Shown piece by piece: positions 1 through 6,968 of a stretch of 9,988 nucleotides of DNA; position 1 is the stretch's first letter, and the number at the start of each line of letters is the position of its first letter. A model generated the notes under the pieces. The model saw nothing but the letters and a program-made list of their open reading frames with translations, did no database searches and was not told the origin of the DNA. The stretch covers positions 1 to 9,988 of the forward strand of contig SXOW01000191.1 in NCBI GenBank assembly GCA_005778315.1, in the 5' to 3' direction. This stretch comes from Acidobacteriota bacterium. Lineage in GTDB: Bacteria > Acidobacteriota > Vicinamibacteria > Vicinamibacterales > UBA8438. A program made the translations under genes and the position numbers.

Positions 1-846
1 AATCGTGTGAAACGTCCACTTCGTGCTGCCCGAATGTACGTCGAAGCCACGCATCCACCCGGGGGGCGCCTCGCGGGTGATGTTGTACGACGAGATGGAA
101 CTTGGCGTGATCACCGTGTCGCCGACCACGATGGGCGGTGACTGTACCGAGTACAGCAGGGCGTTGAGCCAGTCGCGGTCTCCGCGATTGGCGCGAGGGA
201 GGTCACGGACAAGATCGAGCCGTCCGTTCTCACCGAAGTCGAGACACGGGCGACCGGTCACGGCGTCCACACAGATGAGATAGCCGTTGCCGGTGCCCCA
301 GTAGACCCGCTGGGCCTCACCGTCGCTCCAGTACGCCACTCCGCGCTGGTTCCATCGCGCGCTCATGGTGGTGGTGCCGGCCTCATAGGTCTTGGGGTTG
401 TAGACCCAGAGCGTGTCCCCGGTGGCGGCGTCGATGGCCGCGGCGGCCGATGTCGGCATGTTGATGAACAGTCGACCTCCGACCATCAGCGGCGTCGCCT
501 TGAAGTTGTTCGTGTACGGTGGTTGGCCATCGCGCCACCGGTTGGGGTCTGACTGGTTCAGCGCGTCAAAGATGACATCCGATCGCGCAGACCACTCGCC
601 ACCCTCAGGCGTGGTCAGACTCATGACCGCGTCCGACGATTGCCACCGCCAGGCGATTTCGAGGTTGGCGAAGTTCGAGGCGTCAATCTGATCCAGTGGC
701 GAGTATTTGGTGCTCCCCAGGTCGCCACCGTAGGTGGGCCACTCGCCGTTGGCCGGGGCCCCCTGTTGCGCGGCGGCTGGCGTCGCCGCGGTCGCGACGA
801 TGGTCGCGGCGACGACCCCGCCGATCAGACGCGTCCATGCGGTCAT
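1..846 (-). CDS. PQQ-dependent dehydrogenase, secreted, N-terminal part (cut by window edge)
   Basis: This is the first 282 codons of a quinoprotein dehydrogenase; the frame stays open to base 1, so the C-terminus lies outside. Residues 1-27 form a signal peptide (hydrophobic GGVVAATIVATAA, then PAAAQ), placing the enzyme in the periplasm. The mature start has the family entry motif EWPTYGGDLGSTKYSPLDQI (35-54), followed by beta-propeller blades with tryptophan-docking features (NLEIAWRW 61-68, ATGDTLWVY 141-149, RGVAYW 168-173, WGTGNGYLICVDAVTGRPC 183-201). Such enzymes oxidise alcohols or sugars using PQQ and pass electrons to a cytochrome or quinone. The CLDFGENGRLDL stretch (201-212) resembles the glucose-dehydrogenase branch, but the substrate cannot be fixed from this part. 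The ATG at 846 is preceded by GAGGAG (minus strand, bases 858-853), which supports the start. It is divergent from the gene at 1013. Family assignment is firm; substrate is open. Confidence 0.93.
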   Translation of the reverse strand, partial: MTAWTRLIGGVVAATIVATAATPAAAQQGAPANGEWPTYGGDLGSTKYSPLDQIDASNFANLEIAWRWQSSDAVMSLTTPEGGEWSARSDVIFDALNQSDPNRWRDGQPPYTNNFKATPLMVGGRLFINMPTSAAAAIDAATGDTLWVYNPKTYEAGTTTMSARWNQRGVAYWSDGEAQRVYWGTGNGYLICVDAVTGRPCLDFGENGRLDLVRDLPRANRGDRDWLNALLYSVQSPPIVVGDTVITPSSISSYNITREAPPGWMRGFDVHSGSTKWTFHTI

Positions 847-907
847 CAAGTCACTCCTCGTGAAAATGCGCTTCGCGTGTGTCCGGGTACCGGCCGCTAC
901 GGCGCCC

Positions 908-913
908 ATGATA
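908..913 (-). promoter_or_regulatory. Candidate -10 element for the PQQ dehydrogenase gene
   Basis: On the minus strand the hexamer reads TATCAT, five of six matches to TATAAT, and would give a leader of roughly 55 bases before the ATG at 846. I see no good -35 hexamer 16-18 bases upstream, so this is a weak call resting on the -10 alone and on its position in a divergent intergenic region. Confidence 0.3.
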
Positions 914-998
914 CCTGACCGTCGCGCCGATCGGGGGGCGCTCGGATCGACGGCCTGGAACCGGCGCGCGGGCTGTTCGTCGATGACCGATGACGGGA

Positions 999-1004
999 TA
1001 GAAT
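999..1004 (+). promoter_or_regulatory. Candidate -10 element (TAGAAT) just upstream of a GTG start
   Basis: TAGAAT matches the sigma-70 -10 consensus at five of six positions and ends eight bases before the GTG at 1013. Transcription would then start at or within a few bases of the initiation codon, giving a leaderless or nearly leaderless mRNA. No clear Shine-Dalgarno sequence precedes either candidate start of this gene, which fits. The -35 region (around 975-981) is poor. The same hexamer recurs upstream of the gene at 7965. Confidence 0.4.
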
Positions 1005-1012
1005 GTCGGCAC

Positions 1013-1807
1013 GTGGCCATCACCAGACGGCAGACCCAGGGCGCTCGGCCGACCGTAACGTTGGCGAGGGGGGCCCTCGTCGTGGGAAGTGTGCTTGCCC
1101 TTGCGAGCGGGCCGTTGGAAGGGCGCGCCGGACCGACGACCGCGCACCCGCCGTCCGAGACCTTTCACTGGGTGCTCCCTGCCCAGCATACCGAGGTCAC
1201 CGTGGTCGATCTCCACCCCGGTGACTGTTATGTCATTCAGCAGGCCGATGGCGTGGTGTCGTTCGAAGAGCCTGCGGCGGATATCCTCGAACTCCAGCGC
1301 ACGCTCCGCGAGCCCTTCGCCCACCGCGTCGAGGCCACTGACGAGCATCCCGAGTGTCGGCTCGCCCAATGTCTCGACATCGCCCGGATCACCCAGACGA
1401 TTGCGACCGGGTTGCTCGAACGGGCGGATGCGCGTGTGAGACGTGGGGCCCGTCATGTTCCGTCCCCGCTCGACGGGATGCGTGGTGGCGCATACACTGA
1501 CGTCGGTTCCACCGATCGGTCGCGCTATCGGCAGGCACCCGAACAACGGATGGCCTATCGGCATCTGCGAACCGCCGCGCGCGACAACTGTTATGAGGCG
1601 GAGGTTGCGCGCACGCTGACCATCCACATTCGCGACAGCGGCCGCCAGGAAGACCGAACTGGCGTCTATAGTGGCTATCTGTATCTCGAACACCACCACC
1701 CGGCGCCGCATGGGGTTGTCGTGGAGCATCGCCAGCGGTTCGGACCGCAGCCGGCGGGACTCCTGGCACGGGTTGCGCACGCCGGAGAAGGAAGGACAAC
1801 CCGATGA
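1013..1807 (+). CDS. Secreted four-cysteine protein of unknown function
   Basis: I do not recognise this family. Starting at GTG 1013 the protein is 264 residues. It has a basic N-terminus (AITRRQ), a hydrophobic segment GALVVGSVLALASG (20-33) and then a mature region, so it is probably exported. The mature part has four cysteines, in DCYV (72), ECRLAQC (115 and 120) and DNCYEAE (193), which could form two disulfides in the periplasm. Residues 85-140 look helical and charged; residues 200-229 look like a beta hairpin ending in EHHHP. Third codon positions are mostly G or C, as in the neighbours, so the plus frame is the coding one and not the long antisense frame over the same bases. An ATG at 983 in the same frame is possible, but would give an overlong signal n-region and place the start before the putative -10. 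The stop overlaps the next gene's start (ATGA), implying translational coupling with the MBL enzyme. Confidence 0.72.
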   Translation: MAITRRQTQGARPTVTLARGALVVGSVLALASGPLEGRAGPTTAHPPSETFHWVLPAQHTEVTVVDLHPGDCYVIQQADGVVSFEEPAADILELQRTLREPFAHRVEATDEHPECRLAQCLDIARITQTIATGLLERADARVRRGARHVPSPLDGMRGGAYTDVGSTDRSRYRQAPEQRMAYRHLRTAARDNCYEAEVARTLTIHIRDSGRQEDRTGVYSGYLYLEHHHPAPHGVVVEHRQRFGPQPAGLLARVAHAGEGRTTR

Positions 1808-2868
1808 ATCGATCTTGGCTGACCTTGGCGACCTGCGCCGTTGTGATCTTCACCGCCCAGTGGCAAACCCGCGGTGCTGCGCTGCAAGCCCCCGACGGAA
1901 GCCCGAGCCACCGGTTCGAGGAAATCGCCGACGGTGTGTATTTCGCCACCGGGACGGGCGCCATGACCACCATGAGCAACAACCTGGTCATCATCAACGA
2001 TGACCACGTCATGCTGGTCGACTCGTCCGTGAGCCCGGCGGCGGCGCGGGGGCTGGTGGCGGGCATCAAGACCCTGACAGACAAGCCGATCAAGTACGTG
2101 TTCAACACGCACTACCATTTCGACCATGCGCACGGGAACCAGATCTTCGGCGACGACGTCGAGATCATCGGACACGAGTTCGTGCGCTCGATGCTGATGA
2201 GCGATGTCCTCGCGCAGCGGACGAATCGTTCGTTCACGGCGGCCATCCCCGCCCAGCTCGAAGCCTTGCGCGCGCGCGTGGCGGGGACGACAGATGCGGC
2301 GGAGCGGCAACGGCTCGAGCGGCAGTTGATGATTGAGGAAGCGCACGGGATCGCGGTGCAGGAGACTCGCCCGACGCCTCCCAACCTGACCTACCGGGAT
2401 ACGCTGACCTTGGTCAAAGGGGGCCGCGAGGTGCAATTGCACTTCCCCGGGAGAGGGCACACCGGCGGAGACACGTTGGTCTTCCTGCCAGAGGAACGCA
2501 TCGTGTTCACCGGCGATTTCTTTGTCGGCAGCCCCGGTGCCGGCGGACTCCCCTACATGGGCGACGGCTATGTTGAAGAGTGGCCGGCTTCGCTCGACCG
2601 CCTTCGGGCGCTCGACTTCGAGGTGATGGTGCCCGGACATGGCGCACCGTTCCGGGAGCGGGAGCAGATCGACCACCTGGAGGCCTACCTGCGCGACTTT
2701 CACACCCAGGTCTCCGCGCTGCATGCACAAGGCGTGTCGGCCGAGGACGCCACCGCGCGGATCGACTTGACCGCGCACGCCGCGCACTACGGGAATCGTG
2801 TCCAGACCGCGGATCCCCGTGCCGTGCTGCGGATGTATGAGCTGTTTCAGGTCAAGATGCCGAGATAG
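1804..2868 (+). CDS. Secreted metallo-beta-lactamase-fold hydrolase
   Basis: This is a 354-residue MBL-fold protein with the full zinc-binding set: HYHFDH (H103, H105, D107, H108), GHTGGD (H219), TGDFF (D238) and PGHG (H279). It should bind two metal ions and hydrolyse an ester, lactone, amide or similar bond. Residues 1-25 (MNRSWLTLATCAVVIFTAQW, then QTRGA) look like a signal peptide, so it acts outside the cytoplasm. The mature domain opens with the usual FEEIADGVYFATG strand. A helical insert rich in Ala, Arg and Glu (about 148-182) sits between the HxHxDH and GHTGGD motifs, and a helical tail follows PGHG. This layout is like the stand-alone periplasmic MBL proteins often found beside quinoproteins, and not a proven beta-lactamase. 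GGAGAAGGAAGG precedes the ATG, and the start overlaps the upstream stop by ATGA. The substrate is unknown. Confidence 0.92.
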   Translation: MNRSWLTLATCAVVIFTAQWQTRGAALQAPDGSPSHRFEEIADGVYFATGTGAMTTMSNNLVIINDDHVMLVDSSVSPAAARGLVAGIKTLTDKPIKYVFNTHYHFDHAHGNQIFGDDVEIIGHEFVRSMLMSDVLAQRTNRSFTAAIPAQLEALRARVAGTTDAAERQRLERQLMIEEAHGIAVQETRPTPPNLTYRDTLTLVKGGREVQLHFPGRGHTGGDTLVFLPEERIVFTGDFFVGSPGAGGLPYMGDGYVEEWPASLDRLRALDFEVMVPGHGAPFREREQIDHLEAYLRDFHTQVSALHAQGVSAEDATARIDLTAHAAHYGNRVQTADPRAVLRMYELFQVKMPR

Positions 2869-2928
2869 CGCCCTCCGAGCGCGCGAGCGTGGGGAACAGA
2901 CCGTGGAGTGTGGTCCCCCCAGAACCCC

Positions 2929-4290
2929 ATGCCCCAGCAGGTGAAGGTCAACAGGTCCGAGCCTCCCTGGTTTCGCCAGGTCGACGGCCAACAGTGGCGT
3001 GCGTTCTGTGCGACGTTCTTGGGCTGGCTGCTCGACGGATTCGATTTCACCATCATGACGTTCATCCTGGTCGACATCCAGGACAGCTTCACGGTGGATG
3101 CGGGACTGGCCGGTGCGCTGGGGACGGTCACGTTGTTGTTCAGGCTGGTCGGCGGTCTGGGTGCCGGGATGATGGCCGACCGGTACGGGCGCAAGCTTCC
3201 GCTGATGCTGTCCATTCTCTGGTTCTCCCTGTTCGCCTTCCTGAGCGGATTCTCCACCTCCTACGCCATGCTGTTTGCGTTCCGCGCCCTTTTCGGCATT
3301 GGGATGGGCGGTGAGTGGGCGGCCGGCATGCCGCTGGCGCTGGAACATTGGCCGACGCGGTTGCGCGGATTGGTGTCCGGATTGTTGCAAGGCGGCTGGT
3401 ACTGGGGCTACATCCTGTCGGCGCTGACGTTCTCCTACGTCTATCCGATTTTCGCGGCCATGCCCGACCCGTTCAGTGCCTCACCCGATTCGACGCTCGG
3501 GTGGCGGGTCATGTTCTGGACCGGGGTGATCCCAGCGCTGATGGTCCTGTGGATCCGAACCGGCGTTCAAGAGAGCCCTGTCTGGCTCGAACGGCAGCGA
3601 CGGCTGCAGGAGCGCGGCTCTCGGAGCCTTGAGGACCGGGTGTCGCTGCTGCGGCTGTTTCAACCAGACCTGCTGTGGGTCACGATTCAGAGTTCGGTGC
3701 TGATCTCGACGTTCATGTTTTCGTATTACTCGATTTCCTTCTGGTATCCGACGTTCCTTCGCGAGCAGGGGCTGGACCCGCTGCGGTACGTGGTGGGGTT
3801 CAATGGGGGCGCCATCCTGGGGATCGCGATGTGGGGGCGGGCCTCGGAGGGACGGCTGGGACGCCGGGGGGCGGTGACCTTGGCCGCGCTGACCGGCGTT
3901 CTGTCGGTGCCGCTGTTCTTGACCACGTCAAGCACGTCGTGGCTGCTCGTCGGCGCCGCGCTCATGGGGGCCACGGGCGGCGGCATCTGGGGGATGGCGC
4001 CGGCGTATCTGACCGAACGGTTCCCGACCGCGGTGCGCGGGGTCGGGCCTGGGCTGTCGTATCACGTGGGCGCGGCCATCGGGTCGGCCACACCGTTCGT
4101 GCTGGGCCGGTTGCAAGATGGCGGGGTGACCATCGGCGGTGCGATGATGCTGTGTATTGCCGGCTCCGGCGTGCTGGTTGCCGGGATGATCTGGCTGGGG
4201 CCAGAAACGCGCGGGCGACATTTCAGGGATGTGGACGACATGGCAGCGGCCGACGACGCCAGGGACCCGAACGCTGTGGTCCCCGAGTAG
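2929..4290 (+). CDS. MFS transporter, sialate:H+ symporter (SHS)-type
   Basis: This is a 12-helix major facilitator carrier of about 453 residues. From the ATG at 2929, TM1 contains the charged FLGWLLDGFDF motif typical of SHS-type (NanT/Jen1-like) carriers. The loop between TM2 and TM3 has the MFS signature ADRYGRK, and TM4 has RALFGIGMGGEW, followed by LEHWPTRLRGLVSGLLQGGW, also family-typical. A second, less conserved loop signature (GRLGRRGA) lies in the C-terminal half, and the tail is hydrophilic (DDMAAADDARDPN). Relatives import sialic acids, lactate or other organic anions with protons; the cargo here cannot be read off. The start is uncertain: an in-frame GTG at 2908 has a distant purine-rich stretch (GGGGAA at 2891) and a GTG lies at 2941, while no Shine-Dalgarno precedes 2929. 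The gene follows the MBL gene by 40-60 bases, so is probably in the same transcript, and may import the product of the periplasmic enzymes. Confidence 0.9.
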   Translation: MPQQVKVNRSEPPWFRQVDGQQWRAFCATFLGWLLDGFDFTIMTFILVDIQDSFTVDAGLAGALGTVTLLFRLVGGLGAGMMADRYGRKLPLMLSILWFSLFAFLSGFSTSYAMLFAFRALFGIGMGGEWAAGMPLALEHWPTRLRGLVSGLLQGGWYWGYILSALTFSYVYPIFAAMPDPFSASPDSTLGWRVMFWTGVIPALMVLWIRTGVQESPVWLERQRRLQERGSRSLEDRVSLLRLFQPDLLWVTIQSSVLISTFMFSYYSISFWYPTFLREQGLDPLRYVVGFNGGAILGIAMWGRASEGRLGRRGAVTLAALTGVLSVPLFLTTSSTSWLLVGAALMGATGGGIWGMAPAYLTERFPTAVRGVGPGLSYHVGAAIGSATPFVLGRLQDGGVTIGGAMMLCIAGSGVLVAGMIWLGPETRGRHFRDVDDMAAADDARDPNAVVPE

Positions 4291-4325
4291 TGGCCGCGCG
4301 GAGTTCGGGCGCAGCCCCGCCTGTG

Positions 4326-4333
4326 AAGGAGGT
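4326..4333 (+). promoter_or_regulatory. Strong ribosome binding site (AAGGAGGT) fixing the start at 4338
   Basis: AAGGAGGT is a full complement to the 16S anti-Shine-Dalgarno and lies four bases before the ATG at 4338. It is the strongest such site in the window. It rules out the longer in-frame extension that runs back into the MFS gene. Confidence 0.85.
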
Positions 4334-4337
4334 CGAT

Positions 4338-5090
4338 ATGGACCGGGAACGTCGATGGATGATGGCAGCGATGCTCGTGGCGTCCATGGTCGGTGGTGCC
4401 GCGGCCAACGTGCTGCTCCCGGCACCCCTGGCCGCTCAGGGAGGTGACGTTGTCACCGCCCCACAGGTCAATCTCGTCGACTCCGGCGGACGCTTGCGCG
4501 CGGTGCTGTCCGGCGAGGACGAGCGGGGGCAGACATCGTTGACGTTCTACGGTCCAGACGGAACCGCGCGTGGTGTACTCGGGTTGGAGGCGGATGGTTC
4601 GCCGGCGCTGCGCTTCACCGATCCCGCTGGAGCGGTTCAGCTCTCGGCGCGCGTGGGTGGCAGTGACGCGAGCGTGACGGTTGGAGATGAGGCGGCTCGC
4701 AGCGCGGTGTTTGGCTCGTTGGGCGGCACGCCGGTGGTCGCCCTGTCGCACGCGGGACAGGCCCGACTGCAACTCGAACTTGGCACGGGCGGTCAACCCA
4801 GCCTGAATCTCCAGGGCGAACCAACGCTGAACCTGCTTGGCGCGCCAGGGCAGCGGGCCATCAATTTGTCCGTGGACGCCGACGGGGCGCCGTTCCTGTC
4901 GCTGTATGACGGGGCCGGGGCGCCGAGGGTGCTCCTGGGGGCGGTGCAAGGGACGGCCGTCGTCAACCTGGGAGATGGCGCTCGACCCAGGCGGGTCCTC
5001 GGGGTGACGGCTGAGGGTGAAGGGAGTCTCGGGTTCTACGATGCCGGAGGGACGCTGGTCCGGCTCGAAGGGGCGGAGCCGGCGCCCTGA
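4338..5090 (+). CDS. Secreted short-repeat protein, probable beta-solenoid
   Basis: This is a 250-residue protein with a signal peptide or N-terminal anchor (RRWMMAAMLVASMVGGAAA, ending near PLAAQ at 34). From about 43 to 245 it consists of degenerate repeats of about 20-32 residues, with the pattern hydrophobic-x-Leu-x-Asp/Tyr-x-x-Gly-x-x-Arg-x-x-Leu-Gly. Examples are VNLVDSGGRLRAVLSG (45), LTFYGPDGTARGVLG (68), LRFTDPAGAVQLSARVG (91), LSLYDGAGAPRVLLG (187) and LGFYDAGGTLVRLEG (231). The alternation of short strands with Gly/Asp turns suggests a beta-solenoid or similar stacked fold. There is no cysteine and no catalytic motif that I can see. It follows the MFS gene by 47 bases with its own very strong ribosome binding site, so it may be made in larger amounts than its neighbours. 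A structural, adhesive or scaffold role is possible but not shown. The gene is certain; its function is unknown. Confidence 0.85.
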   Translation: MDRERRWMMAAMLVASMVGGAAANVLLPAPLAAQGGDVVTAPQVNLVDSGGRLRAVLSGEDERGQTSLTFYGPDGTARGVLGLEADGSPALRFTDPAGAVQLSARVGGSDASVTVGDEAARSAVFGSLGGTPVVALSHAGQARLQLELGTGGQPSLNLQGEPTLNLLGAPGQRAINLSVDADGAPFLSLYDGAGAPRVLLGAVQGTAVVNLGDGARPRRVLGVTAEGEGSLGFYDAGGTLVRLEGAEPAP

Positions 5091-5142
5091 ACAGCTCTGC
5101 TGAACCCGATCCCGACGCAGCGCCCTCGCTCGACGTCGGTGG

Positions 5143-6195
5143 CTATTCCGTGACGCTGAACAGCAGGTCCCGCGTCAACTCGGCTGAGGCCTCCTTGTCC
5201 GTGACCTTGATCTCGAGCCGATAATCACCGACGGGAAACCCTGCAAGCGGGATGTTCTGCCCGTCCACGAGCGTGGCCTGCGTGACGTCGAAGCCTTCTG
5301 GCAGCATCCCGGCGGGCCCGGGCCCGAGTTCCACCGGCGCGGTCCGGTTGAAGAATGTCTCAGCCCCGTCCTTCTTCTCATAGAACTCGTAGGTGATGGT
5401 GATGTTGGGCATCCCACCTTTGTGCCCCGGGTTGTAGATCTGGAACACCCACCCCAGCGTGTCACTCTTCTTCAGCGTGTCGTCGAGGCGAGGAACGATG
5501 CGGGCGCCACCGACGGTGTACGGGAACTTGGCCAGATCCTCCGGCGTGGGCGGTGCGGACAGCATCTCGACGCTTTCGTTCAGAAAGACGGTGCTGATTG
5601 CCAGTTCGCCGGTCCAGAAGTCGGGAATCGTGACCCGCTCTCGGAGGAGAGTGATCGGGGGCACCACGGCGGACCGAACCGGCTGGCCGGTTACAGGGTT
5701 GATCGTGCTTTCGATAGGCGCCTCGCCATCGAAACTGTCCCGCAGCGCGATGAAGATGTCATGCTCACCGCCTGGAGATTGCAACGCACCGGTGACGCGG
5801 ATCTGCCCGGACGGCAGTTTGTTCACCTCAGCATAGAAGCCGTTCTCGAACACGGCGGCGGCTGGCTCGGCACCCGCGACCGGCGCGTCAGTGGGCGCCG
5901 CCACCACCACAAAGGCGGCGAGATTCTTGGAGGTGATCACCGAGGGGTCGATCAGCAGGGTGAACGGCACATAGGCGACGCCTTCGACGCCCTGCATGTA
6001 GCTGGGTAGGTACTCGATGGTGCCCGTATCGGGATCGCGGCTCCCGCTTCTCGCCTCGCCGACCGCCTGCAGGAGTGTGCGGAGCTCGTCTGCCTGCCAG
6101 TCCTCGAAATCCTGTGCGCCAACGGGGGCGGCCGTCGAGAGCACCGCGGCGACGCATCCCGCTACGATCCAGGCGCTACCGGCAAAGTACTTCAT
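5143..6195 (-). CDS. Periplasmic protein of unknown function, possible Ig-like C-terminal domain
   Basis: This is a 350-residue exported protein. Residues 1-28 are a signal peptide (WIVAGCVAAVLSTAAPVGAQ) with likely cleavage before DFEDW. An early region (57-155) reads IEYLPSYMQGVEGVAYVPFTLLID and contains FYAEVN and DIFIALRDSF strands. A middle part (176-255) has VVPPITLLRERVTIPDFW and a strand region with IVPRLDDTLKKSDTLGWVFQ. The C-terminal 100 residues (ITITYEFYEK, then FPVGDYRLEIKVTDKEASAE) look like an Ig-like or FN3-like sandwich, a common ending in secreted proteins of Acidobacteria-type genomes that carry GWxTD-like modules; I do not see a GWxTD motif itself. It has no catalytic motif I can name. 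GAGGAG ten bases before the ATG, and a near-consensus promoter upstream, support this start and independent expression. It converges on the plus-strand gene ending at 5090. Confidence 0.85.
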   Translation of the reverse strand: MKYFAGSAWIVAGCVAAVLSTAAPVGAQDFEDWQADELRTLLQAVGEARSGSRDPDTGTIEYLPSYMQGVEGVAYVPFTLLIDPSVITSKNLAAFVVVAAPTDAPVAGAEPAAAVFENGFYAEVNKLPSGQIRVTGALQSPGGEHDIFIALRDSFDGEAPIESTINPVTGQPVRSAVVPPITLLRERVTIPDFWTGELAISTVFLNESVEMLSAPPTPEDLAKFPYTVGGARIVPRLDDTLKKSDTLGWVFQIYNPGHKGGMPNITITYEFYEKKDGAETFFNRTAPVELGPGPAGMLPEGFDVTQATLVDGQNIPLAGFPVGDYRLEIKVTDKEASAELTRDLLFSVTE

Positions 6196-6242
6196 TGCAG
6201 TTCGTCTCCTCAGGAGAAGCTCTTGTCCAAATTAGCCGAGTG

Positions 6243-6271
6243 ATCATAGGCGGGGGGTCTCGCCAAGTCAA
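6243..6271 (-). promoter_or_regulatory. Near-consensus sigma-70 promoter for the gene starting at 6195
   Basis: On the minus strand TTGACT (6271-6266) and TATGAT (6248-6243) are separated by exactly 17 bases, each with five of six consensus matches. The expected start near 6236 gives a leader of about 40 bases ending in GAGGAG and the ATG at 6195. This is the best promoter in the window, in a locally AT-richer stretch. A TGATCA palindrome overlaps the downstream side of the -10 and could be an operator, but six bases is too short to claim. Confidence 0.8.
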
Positions 6272-6326
6272 TTAGATTGCCTGGGTCTGCCCCTCGAAGC
6301 GGGGAGTCGGTAGGCCGGCCGGAGCG

Positions 6327-6968
6327 TCACGACGCGAGCAGGGTGACGCCGGTCAGACGTTCGAGTTCGGCCAAGGCGGCCACTGGGTCGCCCACCTTGA
6401 CCGTGGTCATGCCCAGCGCCCGGGCCGTCCTGAGATTGCCGCCGAGGTCGTCAAGAAAGATGGCATCGGCTGGCGAGACATCGAGCGTTCGGCAGGCCAG
6501 TTCGTAGATTCGGAGTTCCGGTTTGCGCATGCCCACGCGAAACGATTCCACCACGTGATCAAACTGGCGCTTCAACGGGTCCAGGTCTGCATCCCGACCG
6601 GGCATTGGCCAGATGTTGGTGAGCGCGCCGACACGCAGCCCCGCGGTGCGCAGCCGCGCAACCGCGGCCACCATCACGTCCCGTGGCACCGCGGTCGCCG
6701 CGATCAGACGAAGCATCTCCGTGGCGTCGACGGCGTGGCCCGCCGCCTCACCCTGGGCCGAGAACGCCTCGGCAAAGAGGGCCGGGGTGAGCTCGCCCCG
6801 CTCCAACTGCGCCCACGGTCCGTCGTCTCCGCCCTCGATGACGAGGCGCGAGATGAATCGCGGGGGGAGTCCGGCATCCGCCTCGAACGCCGCGATCGCG
6901 GGCAGGGGGGACTCCAGGACCACGCCACCCAGGTCGAAGATGACCGCCCGGATAGGTCCCTCACGCAT
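6327..6968 (-). CDS. HAD-superfamily hydrolase, HAD-IA type (EPHX2/ACAD10 N-domain-like)
   Basis: This is a 213-residue cytoplasmic HAD protein. Motif I is VIFDLGGVVLESP, with nucleophile D12. Motif II is ALTNIW (T117), motif III is MRKPELRIY (K149), and motif IV is FLDDLGGNLRTARALGMTTV (D173, D174). Motif IV and the cap (WAQLERGELT, 53-61) are close to the N-terminal phosphatase domain of soluble epoxide hydrolase and of ACAD10. The second aspartate of motif I (DxD), the usual acid/base, is a glycine (DLG), as in many members of this branch, so phosphatase activity is not guaranteed. I chose the ATG at 6968 because GAGG lies six bases upstream; a GTG at 6974 is the alternative. The start overlaps the end of the MDR gene by eight bases (ATGCGTGA), so the two genes are very likely coupled in one operon. 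The physiological substrate is unknown. Confidence 0.9.
   Translation of the reverse strand: MREGPIRAVIFDLGGVVLESPLPAIAAFEADAGLPPRFISRLVIEGGDDGPWAQLERGELTPALFAEAFSAQGEAAGHAVDATEMLRLIAATAVPRDVMVAAVARLRTAGLRVGALTNIWPMPGRDADLDPLKRQFDHVVESFRVGMRKPELRIYELACRTLDVSPADAIFLDDLGGNLRTARALGMTTVKVGDPVAALAELERLTGVTLLAS

Noticed and set aside
851..1780. A 309-codon minus-strand frame opposite the four-cysteine protein
   Set aside because: The plus frame has the G/C-rich third positions, a signal peptide and an ATGA junction with the next gene. The minus frame has none of these and would abut the PQQ gene's own leader.
1804..2868. Calling the MBL protein a beta-lactamase or resistance gene
   Set aside because: The zinc motif set is shared by the whole MBL superfamily, and the neighbours point to metabolism, not resistance. 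Nothing in the sequence singles out beta-lactams.
1675..3390. A 571-codon open frame on the minus strand opposite the MBL and MFS genes
   Set aside because: It runs antisense to two genes with complete family motifs. Its translation is Arg/His/Gln-rich low-complexity, without a recognisable domain, as expected from a GC-rich shadow frame.
5112..5139. Inverted repeat CCGACG ... CGTCGG in the gap between the convergent genes, as a shared terminator
   Set aside because: The stem is only six bases with a 16-base loop and there is no T-run on either side, so it cannot be called an intrinsic terminator.
6291..6320. CCCC-loop-GGGG hairpin and GGCCGGCC palindrome downstream of the HAD gene, as a terminator
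   Set aside because: The stem is four bases, no T-run follows on the minus strand, and such palindromes are expected by chance at this base composition.
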